A DNA stretch of 57,108 bases from NCBI RefSeq assembly GCF_029623345.1, contig NZ_JAPYKH010000024.1, positions 1-57,108 on the forward strand. Reading direction: 5' to 3'. Within the stretch, counting starts at the first letter, position 1, and every line of letters starts with the position of its first letter. The notes beneath the pieces were generated by a model. That model was not told the origin of the DNA. It saw nothing but the letters and a program-made list of their open reading frames with translations, and searched no databases. Below are positions 44,901 to 53,655 of the stretch, piece after piece. This stretch comes from Sphingomonas phyllosphaerae (lineage in GTDB: Bacteria > Pseudomonadota > Alphaproteobacteria > Sphingomonadales > Sphingomonadaceae). The position numbers and the translations under genes are program-made.

Positions 44901-46862
44901 TTACGCCGCCTCGCGCCGTCGATCCCATCCGCGCACCAGCACCGCCGCCGCCTCGGCCTCGACCGGCGGCGAGAAGAAATAGCCCTGTGCCGCGCCGCAG
45001 CCGATCCGCAGCAGCGCGTCGCGCTGCGCCTCGGTCTCCACGCCCTCCGCGACGCATTCCAGCGCGAGCGAGCGGCACAGCGCGACCACCGCCGCCACCA
45101 CCGCCCAGCCGCGCGCGGCCTCGTCGTCGGCGAGGAAGCTGCGGTCGATCTTGACCTTGTCGAGCGGCAGCTGATGGAGGTTGCTGAGGCTGGAATGGCC
45201 GGTGCCGAAATCGTCGAGCGCCACCTTGATGCCGCGCGCGCGGAGCTGCGCCAGTGCACGCGCGGCAGCGGGCGGGTCGCGCATCACCGCGGTCTCGGTC
45301 ACTTCAATCCAGATCCGCTCGGCCGCCACGCCGGAGGCGTCGATCTCGCGCTCGATCGCCGCCATCGTCGCGGGCGAGTGCAGGTCGCAGGCCGAGAGGT
45401 TGAACGACAGCGCCAGATCGGCCGGCAGCGCGCGCGCCGCCGCGAGCCCTTTGCGGAACACCGCCAGCGTGATGTCGTGGATCAGCGAGGAGCGCTCGGC
45501 GATGACGATGAACTCGGCCGGGGGCACCTCGCCCACGAGCGGGCTACGCCAGCGCGCGAGCCACTCCACCGCCACGACCCTGCCGCTGGCGGCGGCGACG
45601 ATCGGCTGGGCGACGACGCGCAATTCCTCGTCGAGCGCGCTGGCCTGGAGCGCCGCCTCGATCGCGCGGTCGGTGCGGATCGCACGCGCCATGTCGGGCG
45701 TGAACACGCAGGTGCCGCCGCCATTGACCCGCTTGGCGTGATAGAGCGCATAGTCGGCGCGATCGAACAATTCGCCCGCGAGCGTGCCGGGGGCCTCCAC
45801 CTCGCCCGAGAGCGCCAGCCCGAGCGAGCCGCCGACCGCAACGCGCAGCTCGCCGACGCTGAACGGCGCGGCGATGCTCTGGCACAGCCACTCAGCCGCT
45901 GCGACCGCCTCGTCGCGCGCGCCAAGGGTGAGCAGGCCGAACTCGTCGCCGCCGAGCCGGTAGATGGTGGTGGCGCCGCCCGCGATCGCGCGCATCCGCC
46001 GCGCCAGCTCGACCAGCAGCAGGTCGCCGACCTGATGGCCGTAGGTGTCGTTGACCGGCTTGAACCGGTCGAGGTCGAGCAGCCCGACCGCGAAGGGGGC
46101 GCCGTCGCGCGCGGCGGCGAGCAGGTCGAGATCGTGGTGGAACTGGCGGCGGTTGGGCAGCGCAGTGAGGCTGTCGGTCAGCGCCAGCCGGCCGTTCTCG
46201 GCGTTGAGCCGCATCAGCTCGGCGTGCTGGTGCTCCAGCGCGGCGCGCGCGGCCACCTGGTCTTGGAAATAGTCGAAGCTGTTGAACAGCACGCGCAGCA
46301 GCACCGCCACGACAAGCGCCACGTTGGTGGCGATCACCGCGAACATGATCTGATAATGCGCTAGGCAGGCGGCAATGAAGGGTGGCACGACCATCACTGC
46401 CACCAACAGCGCGGCCTGCGGCAACGACATGAGGCAGAAGACGCAGCCCATCACCGTGGTCGAGAGATAGACCGCGGCATGCGTCTGCTGCGCCGCGTCG
46501 CCGTAGCGCATCAGCAGCAGCGACCAGACCATATAGGCGACCGCGATCGGCGCCGCTGCGGCGGTGATCGTGCGCAGCTGGCGACGCGCCGACGCGGGCG
46601 AGGGCGCGACTCCGCGGCGGCCGGCGTGTGCCCAGCGCAGCAGGCGGATCAACGTGACGGCGAAGAGCAGCGCGGGTACGGTCACGGTGAGCAGCGCCGG
46701 CGCGCTGTCGTGATGCGTCACCGCCACCGCGAGCGAGTTGATCAGCAGCAGCCCGTAGAGCAGCGGGATCTGACGATACAGGTTGGTGACCTGGGCGATC
46801 GCCAGCCGCGGATCGTCACCGATCCCGGCGTACCAACGATACAGCCGCCGCACCATCGCCAT
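44901..46862 (-). CDS. Membrane-bound GGDEF-EAL protein (cyclic di-GMP turnover)
   Basis: A 653-residue protein. Residues 1 to about 210 form several hydrophobic segments (for example YGLLLINSLAVAVTHH and VIATNVALVVAVLLRVLF). A GGDEF domain has an intact RLGGDEFGLL near residue 302. An EAL domain starts near 430 with VEWLARW and includes FNLSACDLHS, IEVTETAVM, DDFGTGHSSL, KIDRSF and CVAEGVET. All usual phosphodiesterase residues are present, with E-W-L replacing E-A-L. No RxxD inhibitory site precedes GGDEF, so product inhibition is probably absent. It could make, break or sense cyclic di-GMP; net activity cannot be read. The N-terminal sensor input is unknown. Confidence 0.93.
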   Translation of the reverse strand: MAMVRRLYRWYAGIGDDPRLAIAQVTNLYRQIPLLYGLLLINSLAVAVTHHDSAPALLTVTVPALLFAVTLIRLLRWAHAGRRGVAPSPASARRQLRTITAAAAPIAVAYMVWSLLLMRYGDAAQQTHAAVYLSTTVMGCVFCLMSLPQAALLVAVMVVPPFIAACLAHYQIMFAVIATNVALVVAVLLRVLFNSFDYFQDQVAARAALEHQHAELMRLNAENGRLALTDSLTALPNRRQFHHDLDLLAAARDGAPFAVGLLDLDRFKPVNDTYGHQVGDLLLVELARRMRAIAGGATTIYRLGGDEFGLLTLGARDEAVAAAEWLCQSIAAPFSVGELRVAVGGSLGLALSGEVEAPGTLAGELFDRADYALYHAKRVNGGGTCVFTPDMARAIRTDRAIEAALQASALDEELRVVAQPIVAAASGRVVAVEWLARWRSPLVGEVPPAEFIVIAERSSLIHDITLAVFRKGLAAARALPADLALSFNLSACDLHSPATMAAIEREIDASGVAAERIWIEVTETAVMRDPPAAARALAQLRARGIKVALDDFGTGHSSLSNLHQLPLDKVKIDRSFLADDEAARGWAVVAAVVALCRSLALECVAEGVETEAQRDALLRIGCGAAQGYFFSPPVEAEAAAVLVRGWDRRREAA

Positions 46863-47062
46863 CCCCCTGCCGCGCGTGAACGCTCCTTCCCCCGCGGCGA
46901 GCCATAGAGCGGATGGACTGACGATACACTAATGTGGCGGCAACGATTCCTTCCAATTTTCAAGCGGCGTGCGCGGCACAGCTGAGGCTCCGCACGCGAT
47001 GAGAGCTCGTGACGCCGGATCGAGCACCGTCTTTCGCGGACCGCGGCGCTCCACCCGCTTCT

Positions 47063-47095
47063 TCCGTCATCCCGGGCCAGGTCCGGGATGACGGA
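47063..47095. repeat. TCCCGGA-family palindrome, perfect hairpin
   Basis: TCCGTCATCCCGG (47063-47075) pairs with CCGGGATGACGGA (47083-47095), 13 bp around a 7-base loop. It may also serve as a terminator for minus-strand transcription from mscS, although that gene runs away from it. Related copies are at 7617-7640 and 51353-51381. Confidence 0.7.
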
Positions 47096-47124
47096 GAAGG
47101 AAGGATGCTCTATTTAGGAAGCCG

Positions 47125-49554
47125 TTACACCGAGGCGTGCTGCCCCTGCGCCGGCACGTCGGGGTGACCGAGAGTGCTCGCCGGATCGCGCGAGAGCAGC
47201 TCGAGGCGCTGCGGCACCGTGCCCAGCTCGATTCCTTCCTCACGGAACCGGCGCAGCAGCACCGTGAAGATCGCGCTGCGCGAACTGTACGCGGCACGCG
47301 GCGAGCCGACGTGGGCGAAGCAGTTGAAGAAGATGCGTCCGTCCGCGATCGAGTCGATGAAGATCGCGGGCGGCGGATCGTCGAGGATCGCGCCCTCGTC
47401 GGCGAAGGCCTGGGCGACGATCGTGCGCACCTTGTCGGCGTCGCTTTCCAGCGGCACCGAGAATTGCACCTGGATGCGCCCGAGCGGGCTCGCCAGCGTC
47501 TTGTTGAGCACCGACTTGGTGATCAGCTCGCTGTTTGGGACGATCAGCGTGGAATGGTCGGCCAGCGCGATCTCGGTCGAGCGCACGTTGATGCGTTTGA
47601 CGTCGCCCTCGTCGGTGCCGACGCGGATCCAGTCGCCGATCTTGATCGGGCGCTCCGCCAGCAGGATCAGCCCCGACACGAAGTTGGACGTGATCGCCTG
47701 CAGGCCAAAGCCGATGCCGACCGACAGCGCGGAGAGCAGCAGCGCGATCCGCTCGACGCCGATGCCGAGCGAGGCCAGCGCCCAGATCACCGCCAGCGCC
47801 ACCCCGACGTACCGCGCCACCAGGCTGACCGAGTTGCGCCCCGATCCGTCGAGGTCGGTGGCGGGCAGATAGCGCTGCTCGAGCCAGCGCATGAAGCCGC
47901 GCACCAGTGCCAGCCCGATGAACAGCACCACCACGCCGCGCAGGATCGTCCCTGGCGAGATCGCGATGCCGCCGACCTGCACGCCCTGCGCCAGCGCGCC
48001 CAGCCGCGACACCAAGGCGCCGACGCCGTTGCCGCCGTTGAACGGCGAGAACAGCAACCCCAGCGCGAACAGCGCCAACGTCAGCCGCAGCACGCCCGAG
48101 GCGAGCACGCCGAACTGCTCAATCAGCGCGCCGCGGACGCCGAGCGCACGCGACAGGGTCCGCCCGAGGCCGCCGTCGCGCACGAAGACGGTAGTGGCGA
48201 CATCGTCGATCGCCGCCATCAGCAGGAACGTGGCGCAGCCGAGCACCGTCGCCCAGGCGACGATCCGGACAATGAACGAGGCCAGGCCGACATAGCCGAG
48301 CAGCAGCGCGAACGTCGCCACCACCACGACCGTCCAGGCCACCAGCGAGGCGGCGCCGAGCCCGGCGCGTGATGGCGCCTGGTCGTCCTCGGCCCGCGCC
48401 GCGCGCAGCCGTCCGAGCGCCACCAGCGCAGCCGCCAGGATCAGCAGGTGCAGCAACGCGACGAGCACCTGGGTCGCGCTCAGCGCCGCGGCACTGGCGC
48501 CGACCATCTGATTGAAGGCGTTCACGCTGATCGAGAAGAAGGCCACCGCCGCGAGCAGCCAGCTGAAGGGTCGCAGCCGGCGGGCGACGTCGTCGGCGAT
48601 CGGCGCGACGCGCCAGCTCGGCTGGTTGCGCATCAGCACCGCGCCCGTCACCGCGACGGTGAAGCCAGCGAACGAGCTCGCCTGCACGAACGTGTCCGCC
48701 AGCCCGTTGACCGCCGCAGGCACCAGCCCCGCCCAGCGCAGCCCCTGCACCAGCGCGAAGCTCGCCAGCAGCGGCGTCACTGTGCCGATCAGCACGCGCC
48801 AGATCGCATTCCCCGAGCGCCGCACGCGATGCCCGGGCGCGTCGTCGATCAGGAAGCGCAGCCCCATCCGCACCGCCGCGGCGCGCCCGGGCAGCGCGAC
48901 CGCCAGCGCGACGAGTAGCCCGAGCAGCGCCGGCCAGACCGGCGCGGCGCGCCACCCCGCGGCGAGCTGGCGCGTCGCCAGCGTGACCACCGCCTCGATC
49001 CGGCGCAGGTCGCGCGGCGCCGCCTGCAGCACCGCGCCCCAGAAGTTGGGTGAGAGCGGGGAAGGGACGTGCGCCGCGATCGTCTGGCTGAACTGCTCGG
49101 CCTCGGTATGGTCGATCTCCTCGACCAGCTGCTGCGCCTCGACTGCGATCAGCCGGCCGCGCTTGCTGTTCGAGTCGATCGTGGTGCGTTGCCGCGCCAG
49201 CCGCGCGCGCTGCGCGGCCAGATCGGGCGCCTCGCCCGCGGCGGCGGGGCCGAGCTGCGCGGCGCGCGAATCGACGAGCGCGAGCTGGTCGGTGAGGTCG
49301 TCGGCGGCGGCGGCGGCGTCCTCGCGCGCGGCGTTGACCCGCTCGCGCAGCGTGTCGCGCGCCTCGCGGTCGGTCGACTGGTCGAGCGCGCCGTCGACCG
49401 AGCGCACCTCGCGCTCGGCCTTGATCAGCCGCGCGGTGGCGGCGGTGACCGGATCGACCTGCGCGACGGCGAACGGCGCCAGCAGGAGCGCGAGCAGCGC
49501 CAGCAGCGACAGCGCGGTGGCGCGCACGCGGGCGGACAGCGGAGAGCACGTCAT
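47125..49554 (-). CDS. Large mechanosensitive channel, DUF3772-MscS type
   Basis: An 809-residue MscS-family protein. It has a signal peptide (ATALSLLALLALLLAPFAVAQ), then a periplasmic, coiled-coil-rich DUF3772-like region to about residue 170 (ARLIKAEREVRSVDGALDQS). About ten membrane segments follow, and the MscS pore and beta domain start near 620 (SNFVSGLILLAERPIKIGDWIRVG; TLIVPNSELITKSVLNK). It releases solutes when membrane tension rises. In a genome with trehalose synthesis it would relieve pressure after osmotic downshift; the link is functional, not positional. It is divergent from the halogenase gene with a 277-bp gap that holds a repeat pair. Confidence 0.93.
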   Translation of the reverse strand: MTCSPLSARVRATALSLLALLALLLAPFAVAQVDPVTAATARLIKAEREVRSVDGALDQSTDREARDTLRERVNAAREDAAAAADDLTDQLALVDSRAAQLGPAAAGEAPDLAAQRARLARQRTTIDSNSKRGRLIAVEAQQLVEEIDHTEAEQFSQTIAAHVPSPLSPNFWGAVLQAAPRDLRRIEAVVTLATRQLAAGWRAAPVWPALLGLLVALAVALPGRAAAVRMGLRFLIDDAPGHRVRRSGNAIWRVLIGTVTPLLASFALVQGLRWAGLVPAAVNGLADTFVQASSFAGFTVAVTGAVLMRNQPSWRVAPIADDVARRLRPFSWLLAAVAFFSISVNAFNQMVGASAAALSATQVLVALLHLLILAAALVALGRLRAARAEDDQAPSRAGLGAASLVAWTVVVVATFALLLGYVGLASFIVRIVAWATVLGCATFLLMAAIDDVATTVFVRDGGLGRTLSRALGVRGALIEQFGVLASGVLRLTLALFALGLLFSPFNGGNGVGALVSRLGALAQGVQVGGIAISPGTILRGVVVLFIGLALVRGFMRWLEQRYLPATDLDGSGRNSVSLVARYVGVALAVIWALASLGIGVERIALLLSALSVGIGFGLQAITSNFVSGLILLAERPIKIGDWIRVGTDEGDVKRINVRSTEIALADHSTLIVPNSELITKSVLNKTLASPLGRIQVQFSVPLESDADKVRTIVAQAFADEGAILDDPPPAIFIDSIADGRIFFNCFAHVGSPRAAYSSRSAIFTVLLRRFREEGIELGTVPQRLELLSRDPASTLGHPDVPAQGQHASV

Positions 49555-49639
49555 CGCCGCGGCGATAGCAGAGCGGGCGGGGGCGCGGCCAGTGTGCGGA
49601 GGCGGGTGGCGGATGTGGTGTCGCGGCCTCTTCTTCAGC

Positions 49640-49733
49640 CGTCATCCTGAGCTCGTCTCAGGATTCCGGCGCCGCTGACTCAGCGGTCGCGGCGCCGGCG
49701 GACCAGTGGATCCTGAGACGAGTTCAGGATGAC
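49640..49733. repeat. Large inverted pair of the CCTGA...TCAGG repeat
   Basis: GTCATCCTGAGCTCGTCTCAGGATTCCGGCGCCGC (from 49641, positions to 49675) and the mirrored GCGGCGCCGG...GGATCCTGAGACGAGTTCAGGATGAC (49690-49733). The inner GGCGCC arms extend the match. It lies between mscS and the halogenase gene, which diverge, so it is in a promoter region. Confidence 0.75.
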
Positions 49734-49831
49734 GCCGAGGGAGATGGTGTGCTCTCTCGCGTCGGGCCCAACGCTTCCCCGCTCCCGCTCGGCCCCGTTC
49801 CGCCCTACACCGTCGTCGAGAGGAGACGGAC

Positions 49832-51331
49832 GTGGCGGAGCGGGAACGGGTGAGGCGCGTGGTGATCCTCGGCGGCGGCACCGCCGGCTGGATGACCGCG
49901 ATCGCGCTCGCGCGCCAGCTCGGGCGCTCGGTGGCGATCACCTTGCTCGAGTCGGAGGAGATCGGCACCGTCGGCGTGGGCGAGGCGACGATCCCGACGA
50001 TCCACTGGTTCAACCAGCTGATCGGGCTCGACGAGGCGGCGTTCCTGCGGGCCACGGGCGCGACCTACAAACTCGGTATCGAGTTCGTCGACTGGGCGCG
50101 GCCGAGGCACTGCTATTTCCACCCGTTCGGCCTCTATGGCGCGGCGCTGCCTGGAGTCGCCTTCCACCACCGCTGGCTGCGCGCGCGGGCGGAGGGGCTC
50201 GATCTGCCGCTCGCGGCGCTGTCGCTGACCACGCAGGCGGCGCTCACCGGTCGTTTCGCCAAGCCCGCGGCGGAGCAGCGTTCGATTTTGTCAACGCTCG
50301 GCTATGCCTATCATTTCGACGCCGGGCGCTATGCCGCGCACCTGCGCGGACTGGCCGAGGCGGCCGGGGTGGTGCGGGTCGAGGGGCGGCTTGCCGCAGT
50401 CGAGCGCGACGCGGCGAGCGGCCGCGTCACCGCGCTCACCAGCCAGCGCGGCGAGCGGCTCGCGGGTGAGCTGTTCGTCGACTGCTCGGGCTTTCGCGCG
50501 CTGCTGATCGCGGGCGAGATGGGCGCATCCTACGACGATTGGTCGCGCTGGCTGATGTGCGACCGCGCGGTGGCGGTGCCCAGCGCGGCGACGCGGCCGA
50601 CGCTGCCGTACACGCGCTCGACCGCGCGCGCGGCGGGGTGGCAGTGGCGCATCCCGCTCCAGCATCGCACCGGCAACGGCTATGTCTATGCCTCGCCTTT
50701 TCTCTCCGACGACGAAGCGGCGGCGACGTTGCTCGCCCATCTCGACGGCGAGGCGTTGGGCGAGCCGCGTTTCCTGCGCTTCACCGCGGGCGCCCGGCCC
50801 GAGCCGTGGCGCGGCAACGTCGTCGCGATCGGGCTGGCGGCGGGCTTCCTCGAGCCGCTCGAGTCGACCAGCATTCACCTGATCCAGAGCGGCATCGCCA
50901 AGCTGCTGACGCTCTTCCCCGCGCGCGGCGACGACGCAGCGCTGGCGGCACGCTATAACCGGCTGATGGCGGCGGAGATGGAGCGGATCCGCGACTTCCT
51001 GATCCTCCACTATCACGCGCAGAGCGATAAACCCGAGCCGCTGTGGCAGGCGTGTCGCGCGATGGCGCTGCCCGACGCGCTGGTCGAGCGCGAGGCGCTG
51101 TACCGCCGCGGTGGGCGGCTGATGCTGGAGACCGACGAGCTGTTCCGCGAGGCGAGCTGGCTGGCGGTGCTGGAAGGGCAGGGGATCGTCGCCGAGGGCT
51201 ATCACCCGCTCGCCGACGCGCTGGACGGTGCGGCCAATATCGATCAGGTGCGCGCGCTCGCCGCGCTGATCGCGCGCGCCGCCCCGACGCTGCCGATGCA
51301 CGACGCCGCGCTGGCGGCGGCGATGGCGTGA
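49832..51331 (+). CDS. Flavin-dependent tryptophan-halogenase-like protein
   Basis: A 499-residue FADH2-dependent halogenase homologue. The FAD motif is VVILGGGTAGWMTA; the halogenase signature GWQWRIP is present; and the two catalytic residues of PrnA have counterparts, Lys80 in ATYKLGIE and Glu344 in LEPLESTSIH. All the chemistry residues are therefore kept. The GTG at 49832 follows GAGAGGAGACGGAC. It faces a glycosidase-like gene that follows a TonB-dependent receptor gene. In Caulobacter and Xanthomonas, such halogenase-like genes accompany TonB-dependent carbohydrate receptors; their substrate is unknown. A cognate flavin reductase is not in the window. Confidence 0.9.
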   Translation: MAERERVRRVVILGGGTAGWMTAIALARQLGRSVAITLLESEEIGTVGVGEATIPTIHWFNQLIGLDEAAFLRATGATYKLGIEFVDWARPRHCYFHPFGLYGAALPGVAFHHRWLRARAEGLDLPLAALSLTTQAALTGRFAKPAAEQRSILSTLGYAYHFDAGRYAAHLRGLAEAAGVVRVEGRLAAVERDAASGRVTALTSQRGERLAGELFVDCSGFRALLIAGEMGASYDDWSRWLMCDRAVAVPSAATRPTLPYTRSTARAAGWQWRIPLQHRTGNGYVYASPFLSDDEAAATLLAHLDGEALGEPRFLRFTAGARPEPWRGNVVAIGLAAGFLEPLESTSIHLIQSGIAKLLTLFPARGDDAALAARYNRLMAAEMERIRDFLILHYHAQSDKPEPLWQACRAMALPDALVEREALYRRGGRLMLETDELFREASWLAVLEGQGIVAEGYHPLADALDGAANIDQVRALAALIARAAPTLPMHDAALAAAMA

Positions 51332-51352
51332 GGATGGGTCCTGCTGCCCCGT

Positions 51353-51381
51353 CCGTCATCCCGGACTTGGTCCGGGAAGAC
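51353..51381. repeat. TCCCGGA-family palindrome
   Basis: CCGTCATCCCGGACTTGGTCC with GGGAAGACGG continuing to 51381. The arms are imperfect. It lies between the convergent halogenase and glycosidase-like genes. Confidence 0.6.
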
Positions 51382-51393
51382 GGGGGAGGAAGA

Positions 51394-53424
51394 TCACCGC
51401 GGCGGACGCACCGCCAGATAGACCGTGCTCCACAGCTGCGCCGCGTTGGACTCGTCGACGTCCTTCTTGCCCGCGCCGAACGGCACCACCTCGTAACGCC
51501 CGTCGCGATAGGTCCAGGACCACAGCTCCGAGCTCTGCATCGCGCGCGTCGCCGTGATCGCGCGCCACAGCCGGGATTGCGCGTCGGTCAGTACGGTGCG
51601 GGTCGCGGCGGGCAGATCTAGGCGCTTGAGCTGCCGTTCGAGCCCGGCGGCGAACAGCGCCTGCTGCCACGACCACACCACGGCGCCGTGATAGGCCGCG
51701 GGGGTGAAGCGCGCCTGCGTCGCCGCGTCCGCCAACGCCGGATTGGCCACGAGCAGGCCGACGTCGGTCATCAGCCCCGCGGGAAAGGGGCGTGCCAGCG
51801 CGGCGACGTCGCGCTCCAGCTCGGCCGCAGGCGGTTCGCCGAACAGCAAAGCGAAGCCCTCGTCCGAGTTGAGGATCGGCACTGCCCGGCCGCGCTCGTC
51901 GAGCGACAGCGCGTGATACACCAGCGGCGCCTGCCCCAGGCTCGCCAGCGCGGGCGCGGCGGAGACGCCGAGCGTGCGCGCATAGGCCGCGATCTTCGGC
52001 GCCGCCTCGCGCGCGGGCAGCTCGACGCGGAACAGCGCGGGCGCATGCTCGCGCCACGTCGCCGCCATTGCCGCGGCGCGCGCCAGCCCGGCTCGGTCGG
52101 ACGCGCTCACATAAGGGTCGAGCAGCCCCGCCGCGCTTAGCCGGGCCGCGGCGTCGAGCGCGGCGGGGACCAGCACCGCGTTGACGTCATAGGGGTAGCG
52201 CCCGCGCCCAAGCCCCTCCTCGCTGTCGCGCCACTGGCCGGTCATGCGTCCGGGGCGGAGCGCGACGAGGCGATCGACCGCGGGCGCGTCGGCGAAGCCG
52301 CGCGCGCGCTCGATCACCAGCCGCAGGTTGCGCAGCAGCGCCGCGCCGGCGGGCTCGCTGGTGCCGGGGCGCGCCTCGCTGGCGATCGGCCGCGCCAGAA
52401 AGGCGCGCGCGCGGGTCGGGTCGGCGTGCTCGAGCAGATAGGCGGCGGTGACGGGCGCGAGCATGAAGTCGTCATCGATCATGGCATAGTCGAGCGTGGC
52501 GGCATCGCCGCTGCGTCCGGCCTTGCGGTTCTCGAGCAGCGCGAACTCGGAGAGTCCCTCCTCGTGCGCGACGTCACCGTCGGCCGCGAGCCGCGCCAGC
52601 ACCGCGCCAAGCCCCGCCTCGATCGCAATGGGCTGGAGCACGGGCATGAGCAGTCGCACCGACATCAGCGTGTCGCGCCCGAAATAGGTGTCGAAGCGCC
52701 ACGAGCCCGCCAAAAACTTCTCGCGATAGCTGAGGAAGCGCAGGGCATTGCGCGCCTGGCGATCGTCGGCGGCGTTAGCGTTGAGCAGCTCGGGCAGCGC
52801 GATGCCGGTGAGCGGCGTGTCGCCGGTCGCGGCGGTGATCTCGAGCTGGATGCGGCCGTCGCGGCCCGCCACCAACGCACCGCGCTCGATCCGGCCGGCG
52901 AGCACGCGCAGGGCGAGTCGATAGCCGGGCGCGCCGTCGGCACGGTCGCGCGCATAGGTGATCGTGTCGCCGCCGAGGCGGGGAGCGCCCGCTACCTCCG
53001 GCGGGAAGCGCCCGACGCTCTGATAGTCGCGCAGGAAGCGGACGTTCGACAGCACGGCCTGACGTAGCGCCAACCGCGGCGCGGCGACGCTGGCGGTGGC
53101 GCGGATGCCATGGAGCGGGCGGCCGCGCGCGTCGGCCAGGGTGATCGCGGCGGGTGCGCGGTCGAGCCGCCACGTGACCGGCACGGCGGCGCGCTCGAAC
53201 CAGAGACCGACGCCGCTATTGCCCGCGGGAAAGGCGACGAGGATGCGCGGCTCGGCGCCGTCGCGCAGCAGCAGGTGGGCCGCGGTGGCGCCGTTGCGCA
53301 GGAAGGCGTTGAGATTGTCGCCCTCGTTGAGCTGATAGGCGAGCTCGGGCGGACGCTGGGCGAGCGCCACGTCGGCGCTGCCCGCGAGCAGCAGCGCGGC
53401 GAGGAGGCGGGCGGCGCGGGTCAT
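51394..53424 (-). CDS. Exported six-hairpin-glycosidase-like protein
   Basis: A 676-residue protein with a signal peptide (LLAALLLAGSADVALAQR). The N-terminal third is beta-rich. The following segment SWRFDTYFGRDTLMSVRLLMPVL resembles the WFGRDTL motif of glucoamylase and debranching-type alpha/alpha-barrel enzymes, and VAHEEGLSEFALLENR, DDDFMLAPVTAAYLLEH and PYDVNAVLVPAALDAAARL are compatible with such a barrel. I cannot assign a GH family with certainty, or identify the acid and base residues. It lies 231 bp downstream of the TonB-dependent receptor on the same strand, so it may process the imported glycan in the periplasm. Alternative: a glycan-binding relative without activity. Confidence 0.75.
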   Translation of the reverse strand: MTRAARLLAALLLAGSADVALAQRPPELAYQLNEGDNLNAFLRNGATAAHLLLRDGAEPRILVAFPAGNSGVGLWFERAAVPVTWRLDRAPAAITLADARGRPLHGIRATASVAAPRLALRQAVLSNVRFLRDYQSVGRFPPEVAGAPRLGGDTITYARDRADGAPGYRLALRVLAGRIERGALVAGRDGRIQLEITAATGDTPLTGIALPELLNANAADDRQARNALRFLSYREKFLAGSWRFDTYFGRDTLMSVRLLMPVLQPIAIEAGLGAVLARLAADGDVAHEEGLSEFALLENRKAGRSGDAATLDYAMIDDDFMLAPVTAAYLLEHADPTRARAFLARPIASEARPGTSEPAGAALLRNLRLVIERARGFADAPAVDRLVALRPGRMTGQWRDSEEGLGRGRYPYDVNAVLVPAALDAAARLSAAGLLDPYVSASDRAGLARAAAMAATWREHAPALFRVELPAREAAPKIAAYARTLGVSAAPALASLGQAPLVYHALSLDERGRAVPILNSDEGFALLFGEPPAAELERDVAALARPFPAGLMTDVGLLVANPALADAATQARFTPAAYHGAVVWSWQQALFAAGLERQLKRLDLPAATRTVLTDAQSRLWRAITATRAMQSSELWSWTYRDGRYEVVPFGAGKKDVDESNAAQLWSTVYLAVRPPR

Positions 53425-53475
53425 GATCGGGCTCCGGATGTGGGGGGCAGAGGCATCAGCACGCTAGCCGTTGCC

Positions 53476-53548
53476 GTTCTCCTGCGCACCCAGGAGCCCG
53501 GCATGGCAGCCGTCGCGCTCTCGGCTCTGGGCTCCTGCGTGCGCAGGC
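53476..53548. repeat. Two inverted copies of the CTCCTGC...GCAGGAG palindrome
   Basis: GTTCTCCTGCGCACCCAGGAGCCC (53476-53499) and, inverted, GGGCTCCTGCGTGCGCAGG (53530-53548). They lie between the TonB-dependent receptor stop and the glycosidase-like start. Confidence 0.7.
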
Positions 53549-53655
53549 GCGCGGTTTGCTCGTCCCGGACGTACACGCTCTGCGCCTCGAAGCTTGCCGC
53601 GTTCTGTTTGGGGAGCGGCACGGACGAATGATCCTTGCCGCTCGCCCTCTCGTCC

